Source of the DNA: Quillaja saponaria
Lineage: Eukaryota > Streptophyta > Magnoliopsida > Fabales > Quillajaceae
Assembly (NCBI GenBank): GCA_029379385.1
Contig: CM055617.1
Coordinates: forward strand, 13,673,532 to 13,737,531
Length of the DNA stretch: 64,000 nt
Reading direction: 5' to 3'
Part shown: positions 12,171 to 22,347 of the stretch, in pieces
How the letters are laid out: each line of letters begins with the position of its first letter
How positions within the stretch are numbered: the stretch's first letter is position 1
The notes under the pieces: model-generated
Told to the model about the DNA's origin: nothing
Seen by the model: only the letters and a program-made list of their open reading frames with translations
Database searches by the model: none
Made by a program: the position numbers and the translations under genes

Positions 12171-13357
12171 ATGACCAATTCCAAGACGACTACCACTTTA
12201 GATTCACTACCTAATTATAATTCTTCACAAGTCTTTGATTCCAGCTCTTACATGAATTTCACTGAGTGTTTGCAAGGAAGTAATTTGGTCAACAATTCGC
12301 TTGCAACTGCTTTTGACTTATCTCCTTCATTATCTGAGGTTTTTTCATCTGTAGAAGGCAGCCATCAAAGCCGATCATCTGCAGATCAAGTTGGTGATTC
12401 GGGTGGTGGTCGTGGTCGTGAAACTCTTGTTAGTACTCAGAATTCTTCTGAAGCTGCTTGGGCTGAAGAATATTCGGGGAAGAGTATCAAAACTAGCCTG
12501 TTACAAGCAGAAGATGGAGGAGAAAGCTCTAAGAAAGTGTAAGTTTTAGATCATTAACTACTTTTTATTTATTTATTCTTTGAGTTAGATGGTGCAATTA
12601 CAATATGGCTTTATTGGTCACCATTAACAGAAACAATAAGGGAAAGAAGAAAGGAGAGAAGAAGGATCTGAAAGTGCCAAGATTTTCATTCATAACCAAA
12701 AGTGAGGTTGATCATTTAGAAGATGGATATAGATGGAGAAAATATGGACAGAAGGCTGTCAATAATAGCCCTTACCCAAGGTACCCCTTCTTTATCATTT
12801 CCTTGCACCAAAACTCACACTTGAGTTTTTCATAATAATTAAGGACCCTTCTTCAGTTTCCCTGAAAATTTCTCATAAAACATGATCATATATATGTTTG
12901 TGCAATGATCAAGAAAAATCTTTCTGCTCCTTCAAATTGAACTATAATAGGGGGCTATTGTCTGATCATGGATTGGCATATTTGCAGGAGCTATTATAGG
13001 TGTACTACTCAGAAGTGCACAGTCAAGAAACGAGTGGAAAGGTCATTCCAAGATCCATCTATTGTGATAACAACATATGAAGGTCAGCACACTCATCCAG
13101 TTCCCACATCACTTAGAGGGAATTTGGCGCCGGCCAGATTGTTCACACCTTCTGTGCTAACAACAAATTCAATACCACTGGCTGCCGGGTCAAGTTTCTC
13201 ATATGATTCACTATTTATGAGTCACATGAATAGCAAAAGTGGCGCAGCCTCCATTAATTCACAAAACATAATCAGTAATACATTTCATCAGCAGCAATAT
13301 CAATTACCTGACAATGGGATCCTGCAAGATATAGTTCCTTCTATGTTCCTAAATTAG
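12171..13357 (+). CDS. WRKY transcription factor, group IIc (WRKY28/71/8-like)
   Basis: Nuclear DNA-binding transcription factor recognising W-box DNA; relatives act in stress, senescence and branching responses (family knowledge). Three exons: start-12538, 12631-12780 and 12988-13357. Both introns are GT-AG, and the second splits the codon for the Arg of YPR inside the WRKY domain, the intron position expected for this group. The domain shows WRKYGQK, then C-X4-C-X23-H-X-H, which defines group II. A basic stretch (GKKKGEKKD) precedes it. From 12171 the product is about 295 aa. The start is unsettled. The upstream ATG at 12139 opens with MSDEPKELY, which looks like the conserved N terminus of WRKY28/71 proteins, but it is out of frame with the rest and stops at 12213. 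The ATG at 12171 is in frame with FTECLQ and LSPSLSEVF, motifs also typical of relatives. Either the gene has a small frameshift near 12165-12215, or the first ATG is an overlapping upstream ORF. Confidence 0.9.
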
Positions 13358-14234
13358 CAAGAGCCATAAGTTACTTATAGTTACTTTCTTTCTTACTTCC
13401 ATTTAATATATATATATATATGACAGTTTTCTTTACCTTATATTGCCAGCAGAATGCTGGAATTTTGCATCCTTCTGAGACGAGTATATGTAACATTATT
13501 GATTCATGAGTTACTTTTTGAAGAATTCTATTAATTAATCTCTTCCTGCATTATCTTCATATCTAATTATCTTTCGAATTAGTTAATTGAAGAACTATTT
13601 CTACCCATCAGATTGCTCTTTTGAGGGTGAGTCTATGTAACAATATTTGTCAGCTTACTTGTTTCTTTGTGGGTGCCATATAGAACAGCACACTATTGAC
13701 ACTCATGGAGTTGCATTTTTCAAAACTAAGATGTTAAATATAACATCATTAATTCATAGCGTACTCCTTGAATTCGTCTCCTTCCTCACCAAAATTTGAA
13801 AAACATGAAGTATTTAACTATTTGCTGCCTTTAATTTTCACAAGTAAAAAACTTTTAGCTTTGCTTTGAAGCAAATGAATTAACCAAAGTACTAAAAAAA
13901 AAAACGAAAGAAAAAGATAATTAGTACTGTGTTGGCCAGATCTTTGTCTAAAATATTCTTTTTTTGAAAAGGTGAAAAGAAGCCAAGTTTGAATGACATG
14001 AGAAAGTTTAAGTTTTAGGAGTCTTGAATAAAAAGATGCAGTCAACAGAGTTGCTACATGTGTAAATGACTAAATGCATATAACAGTGGTCAACAAAATT
14101 GTATTAACAAGGTGCTGACTCAATTATATTCTTATTTGCAATACCATTTTTGTTGACTCTACGAGACATAGTGAATGAGTACTGCAACAACAAAAGCATT
14201 AATCCCAAATCATTAAAACGAGCCATATAATCTT
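13358..14234. other. intergenic, 3' of the WRKY gene
   Basis: WRKY 3' UTR and spacer with a (TA)n tract (about 13407-13421). Nothing else recognisable. Confidence 0.5.
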
Positions 14235-15890
14235 TCAAAGACTCTTCTTCATCTTGCCTAATGGCGAGCAGGATGTTGCATCCTTCTTGTGCCGCCTATT
14301 AGTCATAAATTGTCTTTTGAAAAGAACAATGAGCTTACCAATGATGATGCTCGAGCGTCGATGTTGGGCTCGGCTTCCTGTAGAGCTGTCTGCCTGGTCC
14401 CCTACCCTGAGCAAAATACGTCCCTTCGCAGGTTGAGGAGTAGGATTTTCAGCACGGATGATAATGGGCCGGGTCCGGCCCAACTTAGACCCGACCCGTT
14501 GCTTACCCATACCTAATATAGATCTCAAAATGAGATCATCTTAAACCTATTATTTTTTGGGTATACCCGGACCCGGACCCAACGGGCTTGCCCATATATC
14601 CAAATTTTTTTTTTTTTTTTTTAAAACTTGTTCTACTAATTTTTTTACATAGTTTTTTAAATAATTGGTTTACTTAAGCAACATTAAATTTTTGGTTAGT
14701 TGATATAATTTAATATTCTATGTTTAATGAAAATGACAAAAGAGAGCAAAATTCCATTACTAGCTACTCCGCATTTCAAATTAGCAATGCAAGCTAAAAC
14801 ACACAAAAAAAAAAAAATTGAAATATAATACTTGTATTAAAGAAGCTAATATTTTTGTTCAAAATTTCAATTTTCTTCTTTGTCCAAATATCCTCAAGCA
14901 CCAAACAATTTAAATATTTTCTTGCTAATTCATATAAATGTTGACCTAATTTATTACTAATTTTGTCTAATGTTATTTAGTGACATGTAATTAAAATCTT
15001 GATTACCCATAAAAAAAAAATAGAAATGAAATCAATTGATTGACAATTTCAACTGAAATTTTCAATGAAAGAAATAGAAAAATTGGGTAATAAATAAATT
15101 ATATTGTCGGGTCAATAGATATTTTAAAATTTAAACTCATGTGACATGCTTGTGCATATAGAAATCATTAAGCTTAACCATAAATTTTAACATTCTGGAT
15201 AAATTACAAATCATGTATAATAATACCGGTGCAATATTTCAGTTCGAATATTCGATAAAAAAATAACGACATTAGAAATTGAGTGGTAGTTGAATGGATG
15301 AGAAATTGATCCTAGACCTATGATTTGTAAATTCTCATCAAATCATGAATTTTCAAAAGTAATACTCCTCATTACATTTTCAAAAATTTTAAATTTAAAA
15401 ATCGAATTCTCATATCAAAACTATTAATACTAAATTATTTTTCTATATGATAAAATTTTGATACTCAAAATCAAAGTATAGTGATCATAACAATATAAAT
15501 TTTGATATTATTGAAAAATTTATCTTTGACCCAACAGAGTCCTAGATTTTGCCCAGACCCAACAGATAAAATATAAAAATATCTAGATCCAGACTTATTA
15601 AGAGATTTACTAGGAGATCCATTAAGGTCGGGTAGGATGGGGCCCGACTTGAACCCGGCCCATTTGCCATCTCTAACTGGGGGTCATTGGAAGGTTTTAT
15701 AGTGGTGTCTGAATCACTCAGCCCGTTTGTGTTTCTAAGGCGGCCAACAGGGTCTTGTACTTGCCGTTGTGTGATAGTAGTGTCCAGAGAAGGAGTGTTA
15801 GGTGGCAGCTCATGCTTGATCATCAAATGCTTGACAGTTTGGATCATTCGTTATTCCAAATTCTTAGTTTCGAGTGATCATACTTGAAAT
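14235..15890 (-). pseudogene. retrotransposon gag relic, split by a hAT-like element
   Basis: On the minus strand the stretch from about 15850 to 15680 (MIQTVKHLMIKHELPPNTP... ending at PQLE) and the stretch from 14449 to 14180 behave as two halves of one gag-like protein. The second half contains FKRQFMTNRRHKKDA and, after a frame change, ILLAIRQDEEESLKDYMARF, which resembles the retrotransposon gag core ('...LKQ..ESL.DY..RF'). The halves are separated by the element at 14450-15679. The frame change and lack of pol show a dead relic. A minus-strand TATA-like CTATAAATAG near 16260-16270 could belong to its LTR promoter, but I did not delimit an LTR. Confidence 0.6.
14450..15679. mobile_element. 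non-autonomous hAT-like DNA transposon
   Basis: The left end reads CAGCACGGATGATAATGGGC; the right end, read inward, CAGTTAGAGATGGCAAATGG. Both continue into GGGCCGGGT. They form an imperfect terminal inverted repeat of the 'CAG..ATGGCAAATGGG' type common in plant hAT elements. The 1.2-kb interior is AT-rich with no transposase. An 8-bp target duplication is not visible (left flank AGGATTTT, right flank GGGGTCAT), so the assignment rests on the inverted ends and on the interruption of the gag relic. Confidence 0.6.
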
Positions 15891-17140
15891 TTAAAATTTT
15901 TACTTTAAGGAAGTGATGTTTTAAGCTTCACGTTTATTATGAATAAGTCAATGTTAATGTCTCTCTGAGTTATATTATTTGGTTGGTTTCTGACCTGTCG
16001 TGTAATGTTTCATGAATTACCTAGAAAATGGAAGCAAGGTCTAGGAGCTCTCTTGATCCTTCGATGAAGAGTCAGGCTCATATTCATAGGTCACTGTAGA
16101 TTTATTTAGATCACACTTTAAGCCTGAGAATGTTGGAGGAAGTAATTAAAACAGAAAGAATTTGTAAAAAGAAAGTAGTTGCATGAAGGAAAGTATTACA
16201 ATAGTTGAAAAGATTGAGATTTTAACTACCTAACTTAGCATTTCAAAATGCCCACTTAGGCTATTTATAGGCATAGTTACACCATTATTTGTCATTGTAC
16301 AAAACTCTGGATACAGGGGTTTGGTGAAGTCTCTTAACCGACATTGCTTAATTATCTAGAGACTCTTATCATTATACCCAATTATCTAGTCCTAACCGAA
16401 TAGTAACATTTTGGGCTAAATTAGCCCACTTGATTAGCATATCAACTTTTTATTACTTCTAGAATATTTTAGGAGATAGCATATTAATTTCTTTTTTCAT
16501 TTGTTGTGAATCATTGTTGTAATGATTAGTATGATTCAATTTATTTTAAAAATAAATAAATAATTTAAAATAAAACATATTATAAAATAATTCTTGGTAC
16601 ATAAAAGTAACATAATGACAATAACATGAAAATCAACCACGTCAAAGAATAAAATATAATTCTGTACCAAAAAAAAAATAATAATAATAAAAAAAAATTT
16701 TATTAATCAATATTCTTTGACCATCTCATAAATTTACTAACAAAAGTATTACTTACCGGCCAGTTAAATTTATTCTGCCTTGTGTGATTATTGTCTCTTA
16801 GATAACCAAGAAAATAAAACAAAAACTCATCGTCAACAAGTGTAATGATTTTAAGTGTTTGGAAGGTTGGGTAACTGCAAAGAAGTTTTAGTAATTTATA
16901 TTTTGAGTAACATAAATCATCATCAAATGTGTGATTATTGTCTTTTTTTTCCTTTGTGAGTTGGACTATTGTAAATAACCTAGTATTGTCATCCTGACTT
17001 TTCTAATAAACTTTGCCAATCTGGCCCTAAATTGACAACAAAAGAAAGAATAGGGACCAAATTGAAATAGAAGGAAAATTTGTGGGTAAAGAGTGTAATT
17101 AACCATGTTGTTTTAACTTGCCTTGGGCCTCGGCAATACC
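15891..17140. other. intergenic, upstream of the F-box gene
   Basis: No gene recognised. It may include the remains of an LTR of the neighbouring gag relic (about 16100-16480, TATA-like motif on the minus strand) and a short A-rich repeat at 16670-16695. Confidence 0.45.
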
Positions 17141-17148
17141 TATAAAAG
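17141..17148 (+). promoter_or_regulatory. TATA box of the F-box gene
   Basis: TATAAAAG. A start of transcription about 30 bases later (about 17172) falls after the in-frame ATG at 17163 and before the ATG at 17187, which decides the start codon in favour of 17187. Confidence 0.7.
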
Positions 17149-17186
17149 GAACCATTAGGGTTATGATTGATTACAGACAGAGAGTC

Positions 17187-18341
17187 ATGGCAGGAAAGAA
17201 GAGGCCGAACGTGAAAATTGTTGGGAAAACAAAGAAGCGACCAAGAAGGGAGCCGGATCAACAAACTATCATCAACCGGCAGCTATGGATTCCAGAAGAG
17301 TTAATCAGTCAAATACTTTCGAAACTCCCTGACATATCTCTGATGCGGTTCAAGTTGGTTTCAAAATCATGGGCTTCAATGATTTCTGATCCCAGTTTGA
17401 TTAACAACTCCCACAAACTCATCCTCTTTTCTCCGAGATCCGTGCAACTTATGGAATTTGAAGGATATGAAGGAAAAGCAAAAAAGCTTGATTTTTGTCC
17501 AATCACAGTGACACCCAGAGAAAGTTACAACGTTATTGGTTCCAGCAATGGGTTCTTATGTATAGCTGTTGGCAATGAAATTTCTTCTGATATCTTCATC
17601 TGGAATCCAACCACAGGAGAATACAACAGAACAACGGTTCATCCCCGCCAATATGATTCTTTGGGATTCGGGTATGATCATTCTATTGATGATTACAAGA
17701 TTGTTAGATTTTCTTACCAGAGCAAAATGACAATGACTGGATCAGTCATACATTGTGTCAGAAAAACTTCTAGGAAATATATTTATAAAATTTCCGGAGT
17801 TGGGCTTGGTAGATCCTGTGTAGGAACTCTTGTGAACTATTCTCTTTATTGGTATGCAAATTATGAAAGGCAATTGCACACATTTTGTGATATTTGTTCT
17901 GATGATAAATGTACTGAGAATTGCCATAATGTTATCTTTAAATTTGACCTGGTAGACCAAACTCAGATGCTGCTAAAACTACCTCCTATAAAAGAGGGCA
18001 AACCAGATCGAGAACAGTTTATTGATTTCAGGGGATGTCTATGTGTGTTTCAGAACTATTATGGTAAATGTGTCGATATGTGGGTACTAAAGGGAGGTAA
18101 AGGTACCGAACACTGGAAGAAATTGATGACAATTCAGTATTTGTGGGATTTGCCATTCTTGGGAGCCATAGAGCCTATTTATTTCACCAGGAATGGTGAC
18201 GTACTGGTAATTATTGGAAAAAAGCGGCCAGCTATCATAAGAGCAAACAAGTTATATAGTTATAATCCAATAGAGAAGACTTTTAAAAGAGTTAAGGTTG
18301 ATGGTTACCAGTACTGGGATAGTCATATTGCATATAATTAA
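17187..18341 (+). CDS. F-box protein with F-box-associated interaction domain
   Basis: Probable substrate-recognition subunit of an SCF E3 ubiquitin ligase: the F-box binds the SKP1/ASK adaptor, the C-terminal domain binds the target (family knowledge). It is a single 384-aa exon. Residues about 34-78 form the F-box (LWIPEELISQILSKLP...LVSKSWASMISDP). Residues about 115-165 have the plant F-box-associated signature (GSSNGFLC, IWNPTTGEYN, LGFGYD, DDYKIV). A basic N terminus (KKRPNVKIVGKTKKRPRRE) could be a nuclear-localisation signal. The start is set by the TATA box: an in-frame ATG at 17163 lies too close to it. One oddity is a cysteine cluster, CX2CX4CX3CH, at residues 234-247, not expected in this domain. 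This family expands and dies fast in plants, but this copy is intact. The target is unknown. Confidence 0.9.
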   Translation: MAGKKRPNVKIVGKTKKRPRREPDQQTIINRQLWIPEELISQILSKLPDISLMRFKLVSKSWASMISDPSLINNSHKLILFSPRSVQLMEFEGYEGKAKKLDFCPITVTPRESYNVIGSSNGFLCIAVGNEISSDIFIWNPTTGEYNRTTVHPRQYDSLGFGYDHSIDDYKIVRFSYQSKMTMTGSVIHCVRKTSRKYIYKISGVGLGRSCVGTLVNYSLYWYANYERQLHTFCDICSDDKCTENCHNVIFKFDLVDQTQMLLKLPPIKEGKPDREQFIDFRGCLCVFQNYYGKCVDMWVLKGGKGTEHWKKLMTIQYLWDLPFLGAIEPIYFTRNGDVLVIIGKKRPAIIRANKLYSYNPIEKTFKRVKVDGYQYWDSHIAYN

Positions 18342-18781
18342 TGAGAGATTGTTTTAGGAGCTAGCTTGAAATTAAGAAGTGTAGATGTTGAAAGTTTCAA
18401 CCATTTTTCTTATATGGTGAGTATTATTTGTGAGAAGAGAACAAGAAGAGAAGATGATGATGCTGCTAACATATGTAAAATTACCTGTACTGATTTCTTA
18501 TAATTTTTATTTTCTCTCTCTGATGGAAACTGTCTTCTAAATTTCTTATTATATGCTTTCAGTTCTCGTAAGCCCTTGGTTTCTTTCTGTTTTAGTGTCC
18601 AGATTTGATGTTAAGACTTGAGAGACATTTCACATTACATATACTCTAAAAGTTTCTCAAAGAGTAGTTATATTATTTTACTTGATGCATCTCAAGTTTG
18701 TAATCTTAGGTGTATAACTGAATTGGCACTTGAAAAGAATTGCCAAATTTTTTTTTTTTTTTCATCTTACAAGTTACAAAT

Positions 18782-18807
18782 CCCCCCCCCCCCCCCCCCC
18801 CCCCCCC
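18782..18807. repeat. poly-C homopolymer (26 C)
   Basis: Unbroken run of 26 C in otherwise AT-rich DNA, preceded by a T run (about 18750-18763) and followed by A6T5. It could be real or a sequencing/assembly artefact. Confidence 0.85.
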
Positions 18808-19794
18808 AAAAAATTTTTCATGTGAGGAGTTTATTTTTCTTTTTGACAAAAACCTTGGCAGACGACGACCTAGACATGCTCTGTAAGGGGAGCACTTCCC
18901 TCAAAATCTCAGCTGGGCTCCGTGATTATGAGGAGATAAATTGTCCTTGTAAGCCCCGATGACCCGTAAAAAATAAATAAATTTATCAGTGGAGTCAAAT
19001 GTTTTTCTGCCTAATATAAAATTAGTTAATTTTTAAACTCAATTAAGGTTATTGTGTAAACCAATTGTTTTGCTTAAAGTTATATCATGAAAATCATATT
19101 TTCATACCTGTAAATTTTCAGTTTTATCTAATATCGCTTATCATTTTATAAATATTTATTATTTTTGGATTTATTATCTTTGTTCCCAAAAGCTTAGCCT
19201 AATGGTCAATAAAGTATGATCTATTTATTGGCTTACTAAGTTTGAATGTCTAAAGGAGGATGAGAGGAGTAAAATTTGTTAGAATTGAACTCAATAAAAA
19301 GAGCTTCAAAAGTTCTAATTATAGATAGAATGAAGGTTTCAAATTGTTAAGAATTCACAAAAAACAATATTTTACTATCAAATAGCAAAAGTAAATGAAA
19401 TGAGAAAATCTACATTTCTTAAAATTCAAAATAAATACTAATTCAGTTATATGCATATTATAATTTCTATATTTTTAAATAATGACACTAATTTAACATT
19501 ATTACTAATATAATAAAATTTGTAATTATTTAATTATTCTAATTTATTTTGTCAAAATCAATAGGCCGCAAGTGGCATGGATACTCCTTGAAGTTATTAA
19601 AGTTCAGATGCCCGTCATATTTTCTTTTTTTAACTTCCCTAGTAAGTGGAATATCTTTACTATAGTACATAAAGGCAATGAGAAACTGTGATTTTGAGAA
19701 TATTGAATGATTTGCAATTGCATTTTTTGTTTTAAAATGAATGGCATGGAAATTCAGTAGGGGTAGAACCTCTGAGTTCTTTGGTTTCAAATGT

Positions 19795-19832
19795 CAGTTC
19801 AAATTTCCAGTTCAAATTTCCAGTTCAAATTT
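19795..19832. repeat. 13-bp minisatellite, 3 copies
   Basis: CAGTTCAAATTTC occurs three times head to tail, the third copy ending in TT. Confidence 0.9.
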
Positions 19833-19941
19833 TGAAACTTCTTGTGTGTACAGGATCCCTCTGTCAATTAGCTATAGTGCAAATTAATTGTTCATTACCA
19901 TTAGCTTTATCAAATTTATATTTCCTTATGACTTTTTGCAG

Positions 19942-22347
19942 GTCCTATTTTTAATGTACCATTACTTGGCTTCAATGGAGATATACAATGCAATACATGT
20001 TTTTATAGCTGCATACATTTGGATGACCGGATTTGGAAACTTCTCCTATTACTATATCAGAAAAGAATTTAGCCATGCATGATTTGTGCAGGTGATATAT
20101 GTAATCCTTGGCATATTTTTTTAAGCTTACATTTTCTTCACTATTTTTGTTTATTCTCGGAAGGACATCTTGTCCTTCCTTTTACTTCTTTCTTTCTCAA
20201 TAAAAATTCTTTTCCTATAAAAAAAGAAGAAGAAGAAAGACAAAGAATTCTTTGACATGATGACCAGTTCTTATGGCTAATTATGTGGCACATTTGTCTC
20301 TTTTCTTCTCGTCTTTAGTTTATACTTTGTATTACTAAGATGGCTATAACTCATTTTTTTGCAGATGATGTGGCAGCTTAATTTTTTTGTGGCCTTTTGT
20401 TGTATTGTGCTAACAATGATTATATGCTGTATTACATCTGTCCAATGCGCATGCTTCTCACTCTAATGGTGTATGGAGCTCTTGGTATATATAGCAAGTA
20501 TAATGAGATAAGTTCAGTGATGGCTGTGAAGATTCTTGCATGCTTTCTTGTTGTAATCTTGATTTGGGAGATCCCTGTTGTGTTTGACATATTTTGGAGT
20601 CTATTGGCATTCCTTTTAGGTCAGTACCTACCTTGCTTGAACTTCTGGTTTATAATTTTGACCTATTTTTTATTACTGATCTCTTGGTTATCTTATCCGA
20701 ACTTGTCATGTAGCTTGAATTACCTATTCTAATTATGAGTGAAGTTGTGACTCTGCAGAAGTATAAGAATATTGGGGTATACTGATCCTGCAAAACCAGA
20801 TCACTCTCGATTGCATGAGTGGCATTTGCGATCGATATGTCTGTTTCATTTGAATGTGATATGCCTATTGTCCTCCCAATGTAATCTCTTGAATAAATTT
20901 TTATGTTTTGATCTTGTTTCAGTGTGATGTTCAGGTACTATAACTTCAAAAATATTTCTGATATACTAGGTTGAGAAATGGATGGAGAAATTGGAGGAGT
21001 GTGAAAGTGAAACCAAGAGAAGAGTCCCAACCAAAACAAGCATTGTTGCAGTTTCTGTATTTGTGAGTTCCATGATTTTGTGATGTGATTATCTGCTATG
21101 ATTGTTTGTTCCTTCTTTTATAATCATTGGTTTGTTCTCACTGTATTTAAGAACCATCCACCAACCCTGAAGAAAAGTAGGTCTCATTCTGATTATTCTT
21201 TTCTAGGTTGGTTATTTATGGTATGAATGCATATTCAAACTGGACAAGATTACACAAGAAGTTCCACCCATACACATCATGGATTCGTATTTAAAAACAT
21301 GGGTTGAGTTCTTCTGTTTTCATCTGCTAAAGACTTATGGAAATGAGGTGACATATATAATGTTATCACTGAAATCTTCTGGTCCTTTATTAGTATGTTA
21401 ACTGTTGTTTCTGCTTTATTCATATTCCAGTGTTTACATTCGCTAGTGGAATTTCACTCTACAGTTTTGGAGTTTCTCTTTGACCACCTTCGCATATGTT
21501 TTCTGTACCTGCATAAGTGAATTGCTCCTCAATGGGTTTAATGAATAGTTTTTATGTACTTACTAGTATATGCTACCCTTATGCTACCCTTTTTTATATT
21601 GTGGAATACTATGTGGCTTGGCAAGATAACCTTGGAGACCCATATTTCTCAATTCCATATTTGGTTGAGGTGTGTAAACTAATTGATCATTTCAGATATT
21701 ACTTCATACTCAGGAGTCTTAAATTTATGTAGTTAGTATAAACATGCTTCAATTGTATAAGCATAATATCTTTTAATCAGTATAGACATCCTTAACCAAT
21801 TTGTTTAGTTAAACTCTGACTCAACTTTTTTGCTAACCATTTGCTTTTATTACCTTTAATTAAAAATCAACGCAAAGATGGACAGTTGTTTACCCTAGTG
21901 CCACTTTCTCTTGTCTTGTCCCTCCAATATCCGGCTTCGAGGACAAAATAAAATGATGACATGATGCAAATGTACAGAGACATACATAGTGATATAGGAA
22001 ATATGTGGGATAAATAAGAAAAAATTTGGAAGAGGAATAACATGCTAGTCTGCTAAGATGTGTACTTTTAATCTTCATATTTGCTTACCAGATCGAATGT
22101 TCCCAATGGAAGCAGAAGTGGCTTCTTTCTCTTATACCAGAGCATCCCTTGCTCAACTTCATGCTCACAAGTGCAGTATATGTCTTGATAAGCAGATTTC
22201 TTCTTCATCCTTAGTTTCACAGCTATGATAGCAAGTCTCACTTTTGCATTGTGCTACTATCTTGACTTGCATTTGAAGGTATCTCATCAGCTGTTTGAAC
22301 TAACAAATACACTCAAGGCTGTGTTCCTACCCAGAAAAGACTATTAA
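19942..22347 (+). pseudogene. decayed 3' half of an RWA (reduced wall acetylation) O-acetyltransferase gene
   Basis: RWA proteins are Golgi multi-membrane proteins (CAS1/Cas1p-like) that supply acetyl groups for cell-wall polysaccharide O-acetylation. Recognisable exon pieces, in order: 19942-20091 ([18 protein letters not shown]..., [14 protein letters not shown]), 20365-20619 ([16 protein letters not shown], then [20 protein letters not shown] and WEIP), about 20774-20830 (GYTDPAKPD...RLHEWH), 20970-21062 (VEKWMEKLEE...TKTSIVAVSV), 21207-21290 (VGYLWYECIFKLDK), about 21431-21495, 22092-22190 (NFMLTSAVYVLIS) and 22279-22347 (QLFELTNTLKAVF). Several GT-AG borders survive. Lesions: an in-frame TGA at 20080-20082, a one-base loss near 20410, a loss after the HEWH motif near 20830, and frame changes in later exons. 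The 5' half of the gene is absent. The intron-bearing structure shows a segmental copy, not a retrocopy. Confidence 0.85.

Larger units (their letters stand above)
18342..19941. other. intergenic, F-box 3' flank to RWA relic
   Basis: No gene. It contains a homopolymer of 26 C (18782-18807), a T run before it, and a three-copy 13-bp repeat (19795-19832). Confidence 0.5.

Noticed and set aside
12605..12630. WRKY exon 2 starting at ATG 12605
   Set aside because: This is intron sequence; the acceptor at 12629-12630 restores the frame from exon 1.
17118..17186. N-terminal extension of the F-box protein from a TTG or from ATG 17163
   Set aside because: The TATA box at 17141-17148 lies inside the extension, so transcription should start after both; ATG 17187 is the first usable start.
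19193..19260. SINE-like 'gcttagcctaatggtca' word near 19200
   Set aside because: Box A-like only; no convincing box B or tail at the right spacing.
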